64,000 nt of DNA from Methylocaldum marinum (GCF_003584645.1 NZ_AP017928.1:88981-152980); one strand, 5' to 3'. Shown: positions 26,177 through 36,314, numbered from the stretch's first letter. A program made the numbers and translations. Notes: generated by a model from the sequence alone, not told the origin.

Positions 26177-28275
26177 TTACCTTTCCGAATCGTGAATGCC
26201 GGTCCGGTCGGGCAAGCGGCGTAGCAACCTGTCGGTCAAGGAAGGCGCGGGCATGGCTTTCATGATGAAGTAGCCTTGTCCCTCCTCGCATCGCGCGTCT
26301 TTTAAAAAGCCCAGGTGCTGGGCATTCTCGATACCCTCGGCAATGACTTTGATTCCCAGGCTGTGCGCCAGCGAAATGATTGCCTTGGTGATTTTCATGT
26401 CGCTCGCGGAAGTATGGATGTTCTGGATGAACGAACGATCGATCTTCAGCGCGTCGATAGGCAGGCGTTGCAGATAACTCAAAGAGGAATAGCCGGTACC
26501 GAAATCGTCGATCGAAATTCTGATACGCCGTGCGTGCAAGGCTTCGAAGATTTGCAGCGTGGCTTCCAGGTTTTCGATCATGATGCTTTCGGTTATTTCG
26601 AGTTCCAGGCAGCTTGGATCGACCTGGGTTTCCCCGATGATGGTGTCGAGCAGCGGAACGAGATGATCGAGGCGGTACTGCCGAACGGAAATATTGACGG
26701 CCAGGCGTAGCGGATACAGCCCCAGCCTGTGCCATTCCCGCAGTTGCCGGCAGCCCGTCCGCAAAGCCCATGCGCCGACCGGAAGGATCAGATTGGTTTC
26801 TTCGAGCAGGGGTATGAATCGATCCGGCGGCACCGGCCCGAACTCGGGGTGGTTCCACCGAATCAGGGCTTCCACCCCGACGATGCGTCCGCTGGGGAGA
26901 TCGATTTGGGGTTGATAGTTCAGAACGAACTGATTCTTCGCGAGAGCCAAGCGGAGCTGGGTCTCCAGTGTCAGTCGTTCGAGAGCCGTGGCATTCATGC
27001 CGGGCGAATAGAACTTGAAGGTATTGCGCCCTTCGCATTTGGCCGTATACATGGCGCGGTCGGCATTCTTGATCAATTCCTCGATTTCAATCGCGTCGGA
27101 AGGATAGAACGCAATTCCGATACTGGGCGAAATGAAAACCTGATGGTGCCGCAGGTTAATCGGCAGGCTCAGCGCCTGGATGATCTTTTGGGCGACGATT
27201 TGGGTCTTTTGCGGGTCGGTGATGTTTTCGAGAATGACCGTGAATTCATCGCCTCCGAATCGCGCCGCGAGGTCGCTTTCTCGTACCGACTGTTTCACGT
27301 GGGCTGCGGCTTGCTGCAGCAGCTCGTCGCCGGCGTTGTGTCCCAGTGAGTCGTTGACCGTTTTGAATCGGTCGAGATCGATGAACAGCAGAGCAAGGCC
27401 GGAATTGTTTTGCCTCGTCCGCTGGATGGCCTCCTTCAGCCGCATGTTGAACAATTCCCGGTTGGGAAGTCCGGTCAAGGTATCGTAATGTGTGAGACTG
27501 TGAAGGCGATCCTCGATTTGCTTGCGTTCCGTGATGCCCGAAATGGTCGCGATGTAGTTCGTCAAGCGGCCGTCGGCGTCTTTTACAACGTTGATGGTCA
27601 GCCATTGGGGATAGACATCCTTATTTTTCCGCTTGTTCCAAATCTCACCTGCCATTGCCCGGTAAGCTCGATGGCCTCCCACATACGCCGATAAAATGCC
27701 TTGTCGTGCCTGCCCGAACTCAAAATCGACGGCGTATTGCCGATGATCTCCTCGGTCGTATAGCCGGTGATTGAACTGAATGCGGGATTGATTGCAATAA
27801 TGCGCGTGTCCGGATCGGTAATCAGGATTCCCTCCGCTACGTTTTGAAATACCATCTCGGCAATTCGATTCAGGTTTTCCGTATCTTTCCGGGCACGAAG
27901 CAGGTGCTCTCGGCACAGAACTTCCTGAATAACCGACGGCAGAAGATCGAAGAATGCGCCGTGTTCGTCCTTTACCACATAATCGGCGGCGCCCAGGCGC
28001 AGGGCGTCCACCGCGACGTCCAGGGCCTTCGTTCCGCAGACCATGACGATGGGAGGTGCCGACGGCAGAGCCTGCATGTTGCGAAGGATGGTCAGGCCGT
28101 CTTTCCGCGGCGCCGTGTGGCCGAGGATCACGAGGTCGTATTGTTCCGCTGCCAGCCTGTCCTGACCCTTTTCGCCGGTTGCGGCGATATCCAGCCGATG
28201 ACCGAGTTTCGCGAGACTCGCCCGTGCGAGAAGCGCCAGGGAAACGTCTTCTTCGACGCAGAGCAATTGAGCCAT
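26177..28275 (-). pseudogene. REC-PAS-GGDEF-EAL cyclic-di-GMP protein, split by a frameshift
   Basis: Two overlapping frames join into one protein of about 699 residues. The first (28275 to 27598) encodes a receiver-like domain and most of a PAS domain. The second (27916 to 26177) continues the PAS end (VVKDADGRLTNYIATISGITERK), then GGDEF (RFGGDEFTVILE) and EAL (VGVEALIRWNHPEFG). The PAS strand WQGEIWNKRKNKDVYPQWL is restored if one G is added at the GG run at 27648-27649. The receiver is degenerate: the usual phosphoacceptor position reads VILGHTAPRKDG, Gly instead of Asp. Both GGDEF and EAL keep their motifs, so synthesis, hydrolysis or binding of cyclic-di-GMP would be possible if the frame were intact. 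The break could be a true mutation or a sequencing error. Confidence 0.8.
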
Positions 28276-29014
28276 TAAGATTTATTATTGTGCCGGACTG
28301 ATGAACCGGGCTTAGTGTATCGCTTATCGTTCAGTACATGACACAAGTTTGGTACACGTGGCGTGCTTGCCGAGAACGACCGGGCCATTGAACGGCCTTA
28401 GGCGGAGAAGCGGGTTCTTGGCCCATTCATCCACGCGGTGGCCGCTTCGCGATTCGGGAGCAATCGTCCGGACGCGGTCCGAACAGCGAAACCGCCATTC
28501 CCGCCCTGCTGCCCAGGGGGCGTTCCACGGTCACCGGCGGAACGGCGGCGAGCCGTTCTCGCGAACTTTGTGGGTTATTGATCAGGCCCGCGAACTCTCT
28601 CCTGGTATTTCGGGCCGCCGCGCCGGTTGTTGCGGAGTAGCCGTGAGACTATTGCCGCCGGGGTATGCAAGACATGGAAAAGAACGCCGTATTTTCGCCT
28701 TGCCGCCGGTACCGCTATGCCATATAGCGGTACAGGGGTGGATTGCCTGCCGGTGGATACGCCATGTTCAAAGTCCGGTTGTCCGATTCTCCGGGGCCGG
28801 CTCGATGGTGGAATGCGCCTGCGCAGTTGGCTTTCGGAAAATGGTCTACGCTTTCCAAGGATTCTTCCGGAGCCGGATGCCGGTCTCCCCGCAGCGACCG
28901 GAACGGACCGACTCTGGATCGGGTCCGCGGTCGCTTTAAGGAATCTCTGCTGTCTTGAGTAGAAATCTTTGCCAAGACGCCTCATGAACCCACCTCACTC
29001 ACAGGAATGACAGA
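28276..29014. other. Intergenic gap with one hairpin repeat
   Basis: This 739-base gap holds the repeat GGCCCG (28585-28590) / CGGGCC (28611-28616) shared with 22701-22733. Long frames on both strands are arginine/glycine-rich, lack ribosome binding sites and resemble nothing, so I do not call genes. Promoters of the two divergent neighbours should lie here. Confidence 0.55.
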
Positions 29015-30340
29015 ATGAGCGAACAGTACTCACAGGAGCAACAGATCCACAGTCTTTCTATGCTGGCCAATGCAACCTTCGGCGTCAGCTTCACCCAGGC
29101 ACGGGGCGGCGTATCCGGATTGCAGAGCTATGCCGTTACGGTGGTTACGCAGACCCTCGCGAACAGCACGGTTCAGGGGCTTATCGGCAGCGACTGGACT
29201 ACCGTATGGGGACCGGTGGTTTATTCCAACGATCCCGGCGCCGGTTCCGTCGTTGCCGACAACACGATGGTCCTGTTCAACAGTCCTTCGCAGAACCTGT
29301 TCGTGCTGGCGATTGCCGGCACCAACATCGATTCCATGTACGATTGGTTCAAGGAAGACTTTGCCGTCAACGGCCGGGTAAGCTGGAGCAGCATCGTCGG
29401 GAGCGACGTCCACATCCCGTTCGAGGACCTGCTCGCCGCGGTCTCCGGCGGCACCGCGACCGGTCTTCAGATATTGCTGGGCATGCAGGACAGCAACGGG
29501 ACTACCATGGTCGAAGCGCTGTCTACGGCGGCCGGCAAACTGAAAGACGCGGCCACGCTGGCGGTGGCCGGACACAGCCTGGGCGGCGCGCTGAGCCCGG
29601 CCATGGCGCTGTACCTTCACGATATGCAGCAGACCTCCGGCAACTGGAATGCGTCCGGCAAGATCAACAGCATACAGGCCTGGCCCACCGCCGGTCCGAC
29701 ACCGGGCAACGGCTCCTGGGCCGCCTATTATGAATATGTCGTGGGTACGGAACTCAGCCAGTACGGTGCGCCGCTGTCCTATACCAGCAAGTACAATACG
29801 CTGGACGTGATCCCGCAGGCCTGGCAGAGCAGTACGCTGGCCGATGTGCCCACGCTTTACGAGCCGAGCATCTCCCAGCCCAAGGGGTCGACGCCTGCGG
29901 AAGCGATCACCGGCGTACTGGCCGTCGCCGCGGTACTGAATGCCGTGGATACCGGCAATCCGTTTTCCCTTTTCAACCAGGTCACGCCCTGGACCAGCCT
30001 GGCAGGGACGTTCGATACGGCGACCGACGAGGCTATCCAGACCAAGCTGAAAAACATCGGCCTGGCGATCCCTTCGGGTCTTTCGGCTTACCAGCCCTAT
30101 TTCGAAAACCTGGCCCGCTTCCTGGCCCAGATGGCTTACCAGCATACGACCGCATACAACACACTGCTCGATATCGAAGATTTTGCATCCGAATACGGGG
30201 CCATCAAGCAAAACAACGATCCCGATGGAAAGAGCGATGCCCAGTTACATGAAGAAGCGCTGGGCCGCAGACTGGGTGTCGACCTGTCCAAGCTGAAACA
30301 GCTCGATTCGGCAGCACCGGCTGCCCAGGACATGGCGTAA
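29015..30340 (+). CDS. Lipase class 3-like alpha/beta hydrolase
   Basis: The 441-residue protein contains the nucleophile elbow VAGHSLGGALSP, preceded by the lipase-3 style segment NLFVLAIAGTNIDSMYDWFKED. These features match fungal-type class 3 lipases that hydrolyse acylglycerols or phospholipids. A candidate later catalytic Asp lies in NTLDVIPQAW. There is no clear signal peptide; it may stay in the cytoplasm or leave by a non-classical route. An AGGA lies eight bases before the ATG. The C-terminal 150 residues are not recognised. It stands alone, followed by a palindromic repeat. Confidence 0.72.
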   Translation: MSEQYSQEQQIHSLSMLANATFGVSFTQARGGVSGLQSYAVTVVTQTLANSTVQGLIGSDWTTVWGPVVYSNDPGAGSVVADNTMVLFNSPSQNLFVLAIAGTNIDSMYDWFKEDFAVNGRVSWSSIVGSDVHIPFEDLLAAVSGGTATGLQILLGMQDSNGTTMVEALSTAAGKLKDAATLAVAGHSLGGALSPAMALYLHDMQQTSGNWNASGKINSIQAWPTAGPTPGNGSWAAYYEYVVGTELSQYGAPLSYTSKYNTLDVIPQAWQSSTLADVPTLYEPSISQPKGSTPAEAITGVLAVAAVLNAVDTGNPFSLFNQVTPWTSLAGTFDTATDEAIQTKLKNIGLAIPSGLSAYQPYFENLARFLAQMAYQHTTAYNTLLDIEDFASEYGAIKQNNDPDGKSDAQLHEEALGRRLGVDLSKLKQLDSAAPAAQDMA

Positions 30341-30374
30341 TTCCAGATCGCTTTCGATAAGTCATTAATTTTTT

Positions 30375-30412
30375 TGAGAGGGTGGGTTAGGCCGGAGGCC
30401 GTAACCCACCGG
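30375..30412. repeat. Palindromic repeat after lipase gene
   Basis: GTGGGTTA (about 30381) is the inverse of TAACCCAC (about 30402), separated by GGCCGGAGGCCG. It belongs to the CGTAACCCACCG family also seen near 2707-2752 and 42390-42424 and may act as a terminator. The remaining 30413-30612 shows no gene. Confidence 0.6.
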
Positions 30413-30612
30413 ACACGACCCGGCACGGCTGTAAGACCTTGCAGCCCGGCATGTGCCGGAAGTGGATACTTTTCCCAGAGGCCAAAGGAATCTACTGCAA
30501 GTTGCTCGACAGTCTGGAAAACCTTGACGATACAGCGGCTGGGTGAGTGCTTCAGGCAGTTCATCGGAAGTGGACGCCTGCTTCCGGAGAACGGTACTCG
30601 CACGGCGGAAAT

Positions 30613-30641
30613 ACAAAACGCCGGGCTAGCCGGCGTTTTGT
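30613..30641 (-). terminator. Terminator of the initiator tRNA gene
   Basis: ACAAAACGCCGG (30613-30624) is a perfect inverse of CCGGCGTTTTGT (30630-30641), with a 5-base loop. It lies ten bases downstream of the minus-strand tRNA. It can work in both directions. Confidence 0.85.
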
Positions 30642-30650
30642 ATCTGGAAT

Positions 30651-30727
<77 letters not shown>

Positions 30728-30810
30728 TCGATTTCGGGTACTATACCGGAAATGAGGCCTCGATGCAATTAAACGTTAACATTGGAAGACGGCGGAGGCG
30801 CTCCGGCGCT

Positions 30811-31323
30811 TCAGATCCCGAATCCGCTCCGTAATATTACAAGGCCGATGGCGGCGTAAACGCCGGCCAATACATCATCCAGCATCACTCCGAGCCCGCC
30901 GTGGACGGTTCGGTCCAGCAGGGCGATCGGCCACGGCTTCCAGATGTCGAAAAGCCGAAAGGCCAGAAAGCCGATGACCACCCACTGCCAGGAAGCCGGC
31001 ACGAACATCATGGTGATCAAGAAGCCGACGATCTCGTCCCACACGATGCCGGGGTGGTCTTGCACGTCGAGACGCTGTTCGCAGTGGCCGCAGATAAAAA
31101 TCCCGGCGATCGCAAGCGCGATCACGATGAAGGCGTAAACCGGAGTGCTCAGATCGGCCACAAGCCAGTAGATCGGGATGGCGGCCAGCGTTCCGAAGGT
31201 TCCGGGGGCGACCGGCGCGAGACCGGAGCCGAAGCCGAATCCCAGGAAACACAGGGGATCACCGAAAATTTCTGCCGGTTTGACGCGGCGGTGGGATCTT
31301 GTTTTTCTTGTCTGACTAATCAC
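30811..31323 (-). CDS. pgpA: Phosphatidylglycerophosphatase A
   Basis: The 170-residue membrane enzyme dephosphorylates phosphatidylglycerophosphate. Family motifs are visible: GFGSGLAPVAPGTFGTLAAIP, HPGIVWDEIVGFLI, FRLFDIWKPWPI and GGLGVMLDDVLAGVYA. There are about three or four helices. It is the last gene of the nrdR-rib-nusB-thiL operon, overlapping thiL by eight bases. Confidence 0.93.
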   Translation of the reverse strand: MISQTRKTRSHRRVKPAEIFGDPLCFLGFGFGSGLAPVAPGTFGTLAAIPIYWLVADLSTPVYAFIVIALAIAGIFICGHCEQRLDVQDHPGIVWDEIVGFLITMMFVPASWQWVVIGFLAFRLFDIWKPWPIALLDRTVHGGLGVMLDDVLAGVYAAIGLVILRSGFGI

Positions 31324-32278
31324 GGGTAAAGTGCTGATATCCGTCTTGGGAAAATTCGATGGACCAGCCGTCTCTTAACAGCCTTAGCCCTGCCTGCGAC
31401 TCGATTCGTCCGATCAGGGCGAAAGGACAATCGCCTGCCGCCAGGCGCTGCTCCAGCGCGTCCCGGTTTGCCGGCGGAACGGTGAAGCAGAGTTCGTAAT
31501 CGTCTCCGGCCGATAGCGGCATCCGCCAGTCGCCGGTCTCCACAATGTAACGGGATATGCCGTCCGTCAATGGCAGGCGGTCCCACTCGATCGTAGCGCC
31601 CACGCCGCTTGCTTCCAGTATGTGTCCCAGATCGGCCGCGAGCCCGTCGGACACGTCGATGCAGCTGCTGGCCAGACCGCGCAGCCTGATTCCCGCGTCG
31701 ATTCGGGGTTCCGGTTTTTCCAGGCGAACGACGGCAGTCGGGTCGTCGATATCGGTGCTGCCCTGACGAATCTTGAGTCCCAGTCCTGCGGTACCCAATT
31801 CGCCCGTCAGATAAACCAGGTCCCCGGGGCGGGCACCGGAACGCCGAAGAGCATGCTCCCGGGGCGCAAGTCCGAGGGCCTGTACCGTGATCGTCAAAGG
31901 CCCGCGTGTGGTATCTCCGCCGACCAGTTCTACGCCATGGCGCTCGGCCAAGGCGAAGAAACCCCTGGCGAAACTTTGCAGCCAGGCGCGCTCGGGATGG
32001 GGAAGGGTGAGTGCCAGCGTCACCCAGCGGGGTTCCGCGCCCATCGCGGCGAGATCGCTGAGATTTACCGCCAACACCTTATGGCCCAGGCTTTCCGGGT
32101 CGACATCAGGCAGAAAGTGCACCCCTTCGACCAGGGTATCAGCGGTTACGGCCAGATCCTGCCTTTCCTCGACGCGCAGTAAGGCACAGTCGTCGCCGAC
32201 GCCCAAAACCGTGGAAGCCTGCTTGACGGCTTGCTTGGTGAAAAAACGGCGAATCAGTTCGAATTCACCTATAGCCAT
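31316..32278 (-). CDS. thiL: Thiamine-monophosphate kinase
   Basis: The 320-residue enzyme phosphorylates thiamine monophosphate to thiamine diphosphate. It has the PurM-like N-terminal pattern GEFELIRRFF, GVGDDCALL, TADTLVEGVHF and KVLAVNLSDLAAMGA, and a later DVSDGLAADLGHI. Its length matches E. coli ThiL. It lies between nusB and pgpA, the standard arrangement. Confidence 0.94.
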   Translation of the reverse strand: MAIGEFELIRRFFTKQAVKQASTVLGVGDDCALLRVEERQDLAVTADTLVEGVHFLPDVDPESLGHKVLAVNLSDLAAMGAEPRWVTLALTLPHPERAWLQSFARGFFALAERHGVELVGGDTTRGPLTITVQALGLAPREHALRRSGARPGDLVYLTGELGTAGLGLKIRQGSTDIDDPTAVVRLEKPEPRIDAGIRLRGLASSCIDVSDGLAADLGHILEASGVGATIEWDRLPLTDGISRYIVETGDWRMPLSAGDDYELCFTVPPANRDALEQRLAAGDCPFALIGRIESQAGLRLLRDGWSIEFSQDGYQHFTRD

Positions 32279-32313
32279 GATGCTGTGCCGCGAAGAAAAC
32301 GTTGCGGCGGCTG

Positions 32314-32910
32314 CTAGGACTTGTGCCGCATTTGAATTTCCGCCGTGCGGTGCTTGCGGGCTACGCGATCCAGAATGCCATTGATGTATCTGTGGCTTTC
32401 CGCGGCGCCGAACTGCTTGGCGAGATCGATGCCTTCGTTGAGTACCACCCGGTACGGGGTTTCCAGGCGAAACAGCAGCTCATAGGCGCTGATTCGCAGA
32501 ATGGCCCGCTCCACGGGGTCGATCTCGGCGACCGGGCGATCCGCGAATTCGCTCAGAGCCTCGTCAATCGTGCGAAGGTGTTCGGGCACGCCGTGCAGCA
32601 GTTCTTTAAAGAAACGAGTGTTGATTTCGGGTGCGCGGCAATGCTCGATCAAATCATTCAGCGGCGGACGCTCGGGCTGCCGGCTCTCCGTTTCCCGCTG
32701 GCGGCAGTATTTCTCCAGCAACTCTTCGAGCAGGTTCAGTTCATTTTCGGTCAGGTCGTAGCCATTCTTGTAGCGTCTGAAGAGGACTTTGGCATCCTTC
32801 AATTCACCGAGGAACTGCGTTTCGATCTCCGACAAATTGGCATCGCTCAGCTGCCATTGATAAACGGCCTGTACCGCGCAGCGGCGAGCCAGGGTTCGCG
32901 GATTACTCAT
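32314..32910 (-). CDS. nusB: Transcription antitermination factor NusB with an internal insertion
   Basis: The N-terminus ([15 protein letters not shown]) and the C-terminal half ([41 protein letters not shown]) are typical NusB, which binds boxA RNA with NusE. The protein has 198 residues against about 140 in E. coli. The extra length is one block of about 50 residues (roughly 37-90, including [20 protein letters not shown]) inserted after helix 2. The start overlaps the ribH stop by four bases, suggesting coupling. The frame is intact, so it is probably functional. Confidence 0.9.
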   Translation of the reverse strand: MSNPRTLARRCAVQAVYQWQLSDANLSEIETQFLGELKDAKVLFRRYKNGYDLTENELNLLEELLEKYCRQRETESRQPERPPLNDLIEHCRAPEINTRFFKELLHGVPEHLRTIDEALSEFADRPVAEIDPVERAILRISAYELLFRLETPYRVVLNEGIDLAKQFGAAESHRYINGILDRVARKHRTAEIQMRHKS

Positions 32911-33386
32911 GCCGAGCCCATCTGGTTCAATAAATCGACCATTTCGACAGCGGACAAGGCCGCTTCCGCGCCCTTGTTCCCGGCCTTGGTTCCGGCTCGT
33001 TCGATGGCTTGTTCGATGGTGTCCACCGTAAGGACGCCGAAAGCGACCGGAATGTCATGCTTGAGCGAAATGCTGCTGATGCCCTTCACGCATTCGCCGG
33101 CTACGTAATCAAAATGGGGCGTCGAGCCGCGAATGACGGCGCCCACCGCCACGATGGCATCGTAACGCTTGGAGACCGCCGCTTTCTGCACCGCGAGCGG
33201 CAGTTCGTAAGCGCCGGGCGTCTTGACCAGGTGGATGTCTTCTTTTCTCGCGCCGTGCCGCAGCAGCGCATCGACCGCGCCGGCGACCAGATGGTCGACG
33301 ATGAAGCTGTTGAAACGGGACGCCACGATGCAGAAGCGGGCACCCTTGACCAAGAGTTGGCCCTCGTAGGTTTTGATGTCGGACAT
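32907..33386 (-). CDS. ribH: 6,7-dimethyl-8-ribityllumazine synthase
   Basis: The 159-residue protein condenses 5-amino-6-ribitylaminouracil with 3,4-dihydroxybutanone phosphate. Motifs include [47 protein letters not shown] and [15 protein letters not shown]. It follows ribBA by 21 bases and overlaps nusB. Confidence 0.95.
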   Translation of the reverse strand: MSDIKTYEGQLLVKGARFCIVASRFNSFIVDHLVAGAVDALLRHGARKEDIHLVKTPGAYELPLAVQKAAVSKRYDAIVAVGAVIRGSTPHFDYVAGECVKGISSISLKHDIPVAFGVLTVDTIEQAIERAGTKAGNKGAEAALSAVEMVDLLNQMGSA

Positions 33387-33407
33387 CGATGTTCTCTCTA
33401 ATAATTT

Positions 33408-34511
33408 TCAGGAAACGTATTCGACCACTTCCAGGTCGTAGCCGGATAACCCCAGGTATTTTTTGGGCGCGCCCAATACGCGGAGCTTGTGTACGCCCAG
33501 GTCGGCCAGAATCTGGGCGCCGGTTCCGGTGGTGCGCCAGTCGTCGGTTTTCGGTTCGTCGATCGCCGTTTCGATGCCGTTGTCTTCCATCTGGTACTGG
33601 TGTATGCGTTCGACCAGAAATTTGTCGTCCTCCTCCTTGCGGATGACGACCAGGACTCCGCGTCCTTCAGCGGCGATGTGTTGCATGGCGTTGCGCAAGG
33701 GCAGGCCGCTGTCGCTGCGTCGGGCTCCGAACAGATCGTTCAGGAGATTGCGTCCGTGTACCCGCACCAGCACCGGCTCGTCGCCGGCGACTTCGCCCAT
33801 GGTCAGCGCCAGATGCAGGCGCTTGTCGACTTGATCCTGATAGGCGTGAAGACGGAATCTGCCGAATTCGGTCGGGAAATCGCAGGAGCAGATCCGTTCC
33901 ACGGTCTTTTCGTTCTGGATTCGGTAATGAATCAAATCGGCGATGGTTCCGATCTTGAGGCCGTGCTCCTGCGCGAATTTCTCCAAATCGGGGCCGCGTG
34001 CCATGGAACCGTCTTCGTTGAGAATTTCGACGATGACGGCGGCGGGTTCGAGTCCGGCCAGCCGGGCGATGTCGCATCCGGCCTCGGTGTGTCCGGCCCG
34101 ATTGAGCACCCCCCCGGGTTGTGCCATCAGCGGAAAAACGTGACCCGGCTGGACCAGGTCGTCCGGTTTGGCATCCGGGGCCACGGCGCAGAGTATGGTG
34201 CAGGCGCGGTCCGCGGCTGAAATGCCGGTGGTGACGCCGCTCGCGGCTTCGATGGACACCGTGAAATTGGTGGAATGCGGCGTCTTGTTCTCGTTCACCA
34301 TCAAGGGCAGGCGCAGCTGCTGACAGCGCTCGCGGGTCAGTGTCAGGCAGATCAATCCGCGGCCGTAACGCGCCATGAAATTGATGTCCTGGGGGCGGGT
34401 GTGAACCGCGGCCATGACCAGATCGCCCTCGTTTTCGCGGTCTTCGTCATCCATGATGACGACCATTTTGCCGAAGCGGATATCCTCGATGATCTCTTCG
34501 ATGCTGTTCAT
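33408..34511 (-). CDS. ribBA: 3,4-dihydroxy-2-butanone-4-phosphate synthase with inactive RibA-like domain
   Basis: The first 200 residues are a complete RibB domain ([47 protein letters not shown]), which makes dihydroxybutanone phosphate from ribulose 5-phosphate. The remainder has the GTP cyclohydrolase II fold by sequence ([15 protein letters not shown]) but lacks the three zinc cysteines. The place normally reading CLTGD and RCDCG is [15 protein letters not shown]. The RibA part should therefore be inactive, so a separate RibA is needed elsewhere. It lies between ribE and ribH. Confidence 0.9.
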   Translation of the reverse strand: MNSIEEIIEDIRFGKMVVIMDDEDRENEGDLVMAAVHTRPQDINFMARYGRGLICLTLTRERCQQLRLPLMVNENKTPHSTNFTVSIEAASGVTTGISAADRACTILCAVAPDAKPDDLVQPGHVFPLMAQPGGVLNRAGHTEAGCDIARLAGLEPAAVIVEILNEDGSMARGPDLEKFAQEHGLKIGTIADLIHYRIQNEKTVERICSCDFPTEFGRFRLHAYQDQVDKRLHLALTMGEVAGDEPVLVRVHGRNLLNDLFGARRSDSGLPLRNAMQHIAAEGRGVLVVIRKEEDDKFLVERIHQYQMEDNGIETAIDEPKTDDWRTTGTGAQILADLGVHKLRVLGAPKKYLGLSGYDLEVVEYVS

Positions 34512-34513
34512 GC

Positions 34514-35170
34514 TTAAGCGATAAAACCGGTGTTTTTGAGAAATTCTTCGGTGATGGCCGGGCCGCTTTCGGCCGCGCGATCGCCGAGCAGGAGCCGCTC
34601 CAGGTAACGGGCCAGGATGTCCACTTCCAGATTGACCCGCTGTCCCACGGCAGTTTCGCCCAACGTGGTTTCGGCCAGGGTATGCGGGACGATATTGACG
34701 CCGAATCGGTTGCCGTTCACTTCGTTGACCGTCAGGCTGATGCCGTCCATGCAGATCGAACCTTTTTCGGCGATGTATTTCGCCAAACCGGCCGGCGCTT
34801 CGATGGTGAAGCGCACCGAGCGGGCTTCGCTATGCTTGGCTGCGACCGTGCCCACGCCGTCGACATGGCCGCTGACGAGATGCCCGCCGAGACGGGTGGT
34901 GGGCAGCAGGGCGAGTTCCAGATTGACGTGGGTTCCGGTTTTGGCGTCGCCGAGAGTGGTGCGCGACAGGGTTTCGCGCGAGACATCGGCGGCGAAGAGC
35001 CGATCGCCGAGTTCTATGGCGGTCAGGCAGACGCCGTTGACCGCGATGCTGTCGCCCAGCTGGACATCGGCGAACGGCAGTTTGCCCGTGGCGACCGTCA
35101 GGCGGCAATCGCCGCCTTTGGGCTCAATGCGAGTGATGGTTCCGATTGCTTGGATGATGCCGGTGAACAT
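34514..35170 (-). CDS. ribE: Riboflavin synthase alpha subunit
   Basis: The 218-residue enzyme dismutates ribityllumazine to riboflavin. It has the N-terminal MFTGIIQAIG and two lumazine-binding repeats, each with a conserved block (GDSIAVNGVCLTA; GSICMDGISLTVNEV), plus VSGHVDGVG. It is two bases upstream of ribBA and downstream of ribD. The ribE name follows the E. coli ribC/ribE equivalence. Confidence 0.95.
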   Translation of the reverse strand: MFTGIIQAIGTITRIEPKGGDCRLTVATGKLPFADVQLGDSIAVNGVCLTAIELGDRLFAADVSRETLSRTTLGDAKTGTHVNLELALLPTTRLGGHLVSGHVDGVGTVAAKHSEARSVRFTIEAPAGLAKYIAEKGSICMDGISLTVNEVNGNRFGVNIVPHTLAETTLGETAVGQRVNLEVDILARYLERLLLGDRAAESGPAITEEFLKNTGFIA

Positions 35171-35197
35171 AAAGCGCTCGTGGGTAATTCGAAAAGG

Positions 35198-36310
35198 CTA
35201 TTTTCTGTGCAGGGTCAGTTTGATGTCACGCCCGACTTGGCGCACGTCGCTGATCGTCAGCTCGAACCGCTCGGCCATGCGGGTCAGGTCGGGCAGGTGG
35301 AACAATCCGTTCGCGCGATCGCCCAACACCACCGGGGCGGCATAGATGATCCATTCGTCCACCAGATTTTCCCGGAGCAGGGCGCCGTTCAGAATCGGAC
35401 CGGCCTCGACCAGGACTTCGTTGAACTGGCGGTGTCCGAGCCAATCGGCCACCGCCGTCAGGTCCAGCCGTCCGTCCGGCGCTGCGGGCAAGGTCTCGAT
35501 CTCGAAACGGTCCGATAACGCTTGACTACGCGCCTTATCTGATAGGGCCGTCAACGCCACGGCGCGGTTCCGCCCTTGGGCGAGACGCCGGGTCGCGGGC
35601 ATGCGTAGCCGGGAATCGAGGATCACGCGAACCGGCTGCAATATTTCGCCCGCCGATTCCGGCAAGCGTGCCGTCAGTTCCGGGTCGTCCTGCAGCACGG
35701 TGCCGATGCCGGTCAGGATGGCCGAGCTTCTCGCCCGCAAGCGATGGGCGTCGCGCCGGGCGTCTTCGCCGGTAATCCATTTGCTTTCGCCGGAGGGCAG
35801 GGCGGTGCGGCCGTCCAGGCTCATGGCCAGCTTGCTGCGAATGTAGGGACGACCCGTTGTCATGCGTTTGCAGAAACCGGGATTCAAGGTCGTCGCCGCG
35901 TTTTCCAACAGCCCGCATGCGACACTCACGCCGGCATTTTCGAGTATCCGCAAACCCTCGCCCGAAACCCGCGGATTCGGGTCTTTCATGGCCGCCACCA
36001 CGCGGGAAACCCCGGCCGCTACCAACGCGTCCGTACAGGGCGGCGTCTTGCCGTGATGGCAGCACGGCTCCAGGCTGACGTAAGCGGTTGCGCCTTGAGC
36101 ACGAGCGCCGCTTTGCCGAAGCGCCTCGACCTCGGCGTGAGGGCCGCCCGCTTGTCGATGCCAGCCTTCGCCGACGATTTGGCCGTCTTTCACGATGACG
36201 CAGCCGACGCGCGGGTTGGGATCGGTCGTGAATAAGCCCCGCTCGGCCAGGTGCAGCGCACGGGACATGAACTCCGCGTCCTCGCGGGAAAATTTCATCG
36301 AAGGCGCCAT
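35198..36310 (-). CDS. ribD: Bifunctional diaminohydroxyphosphoribosylaminopyrimidine deaminase/reductase
   Basis: The 370-residue protein carries the zinc deaminase domain (GGPHAEVEAL, LEPCCHHGKTPPCTDAL) and a reductase domain (TTGRPYIRSKLAMSLDGRTAL, WITGEDARRDAHRLRARS, EAGPILNGALL). It performs the second and third steps of riboflavin synthesis. I choose the ATG at 36310, four bases after the nrdR stop. An ATG at 36298 is an alternative, and a longer upstream frame overlaps nrdR. Confidence 0.93.
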   Translation of the reverse strand: MAPSMKFSREDAEFMSRALHLAERGLFTTDPNPRVGCVIVKDGQIVGEGWHRQAGGPHAEVEALRQSGARAQGATAYVSLEPCCHHGKTPPCTDALVAAGVSRVVAAMKDPNPRVSGEGLRILENAGVSVACGLLENAATTLNPGFCKRMTTGRPYIRSKLAMSLDGRTALPSGESKWITGEDARRDAHRLRARSSAILTGIGTVLQDDPELTARLPESAGEILQPVRVILDSRLRMPATRRLAQGRNRAVALTALSDKARSQALSDRFEIETLPAAPDGRLDLTAVADWLGHRQFNEVLVEAGPILNGALLRENLVDEWIIYAAPVVLGDRANGLFHLPDLTRMAERFELTISDVRQVGRDIKLTLHRK

Positions 36311-36314
36311 CGGA

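Noticed and set aside
28349..28939. 196-codon plus-strand frame in the gap before the lipase gene
   Set aside because: No ribosome binding site, no motif, arginine-rich, and it crosses a hairpin repeat.
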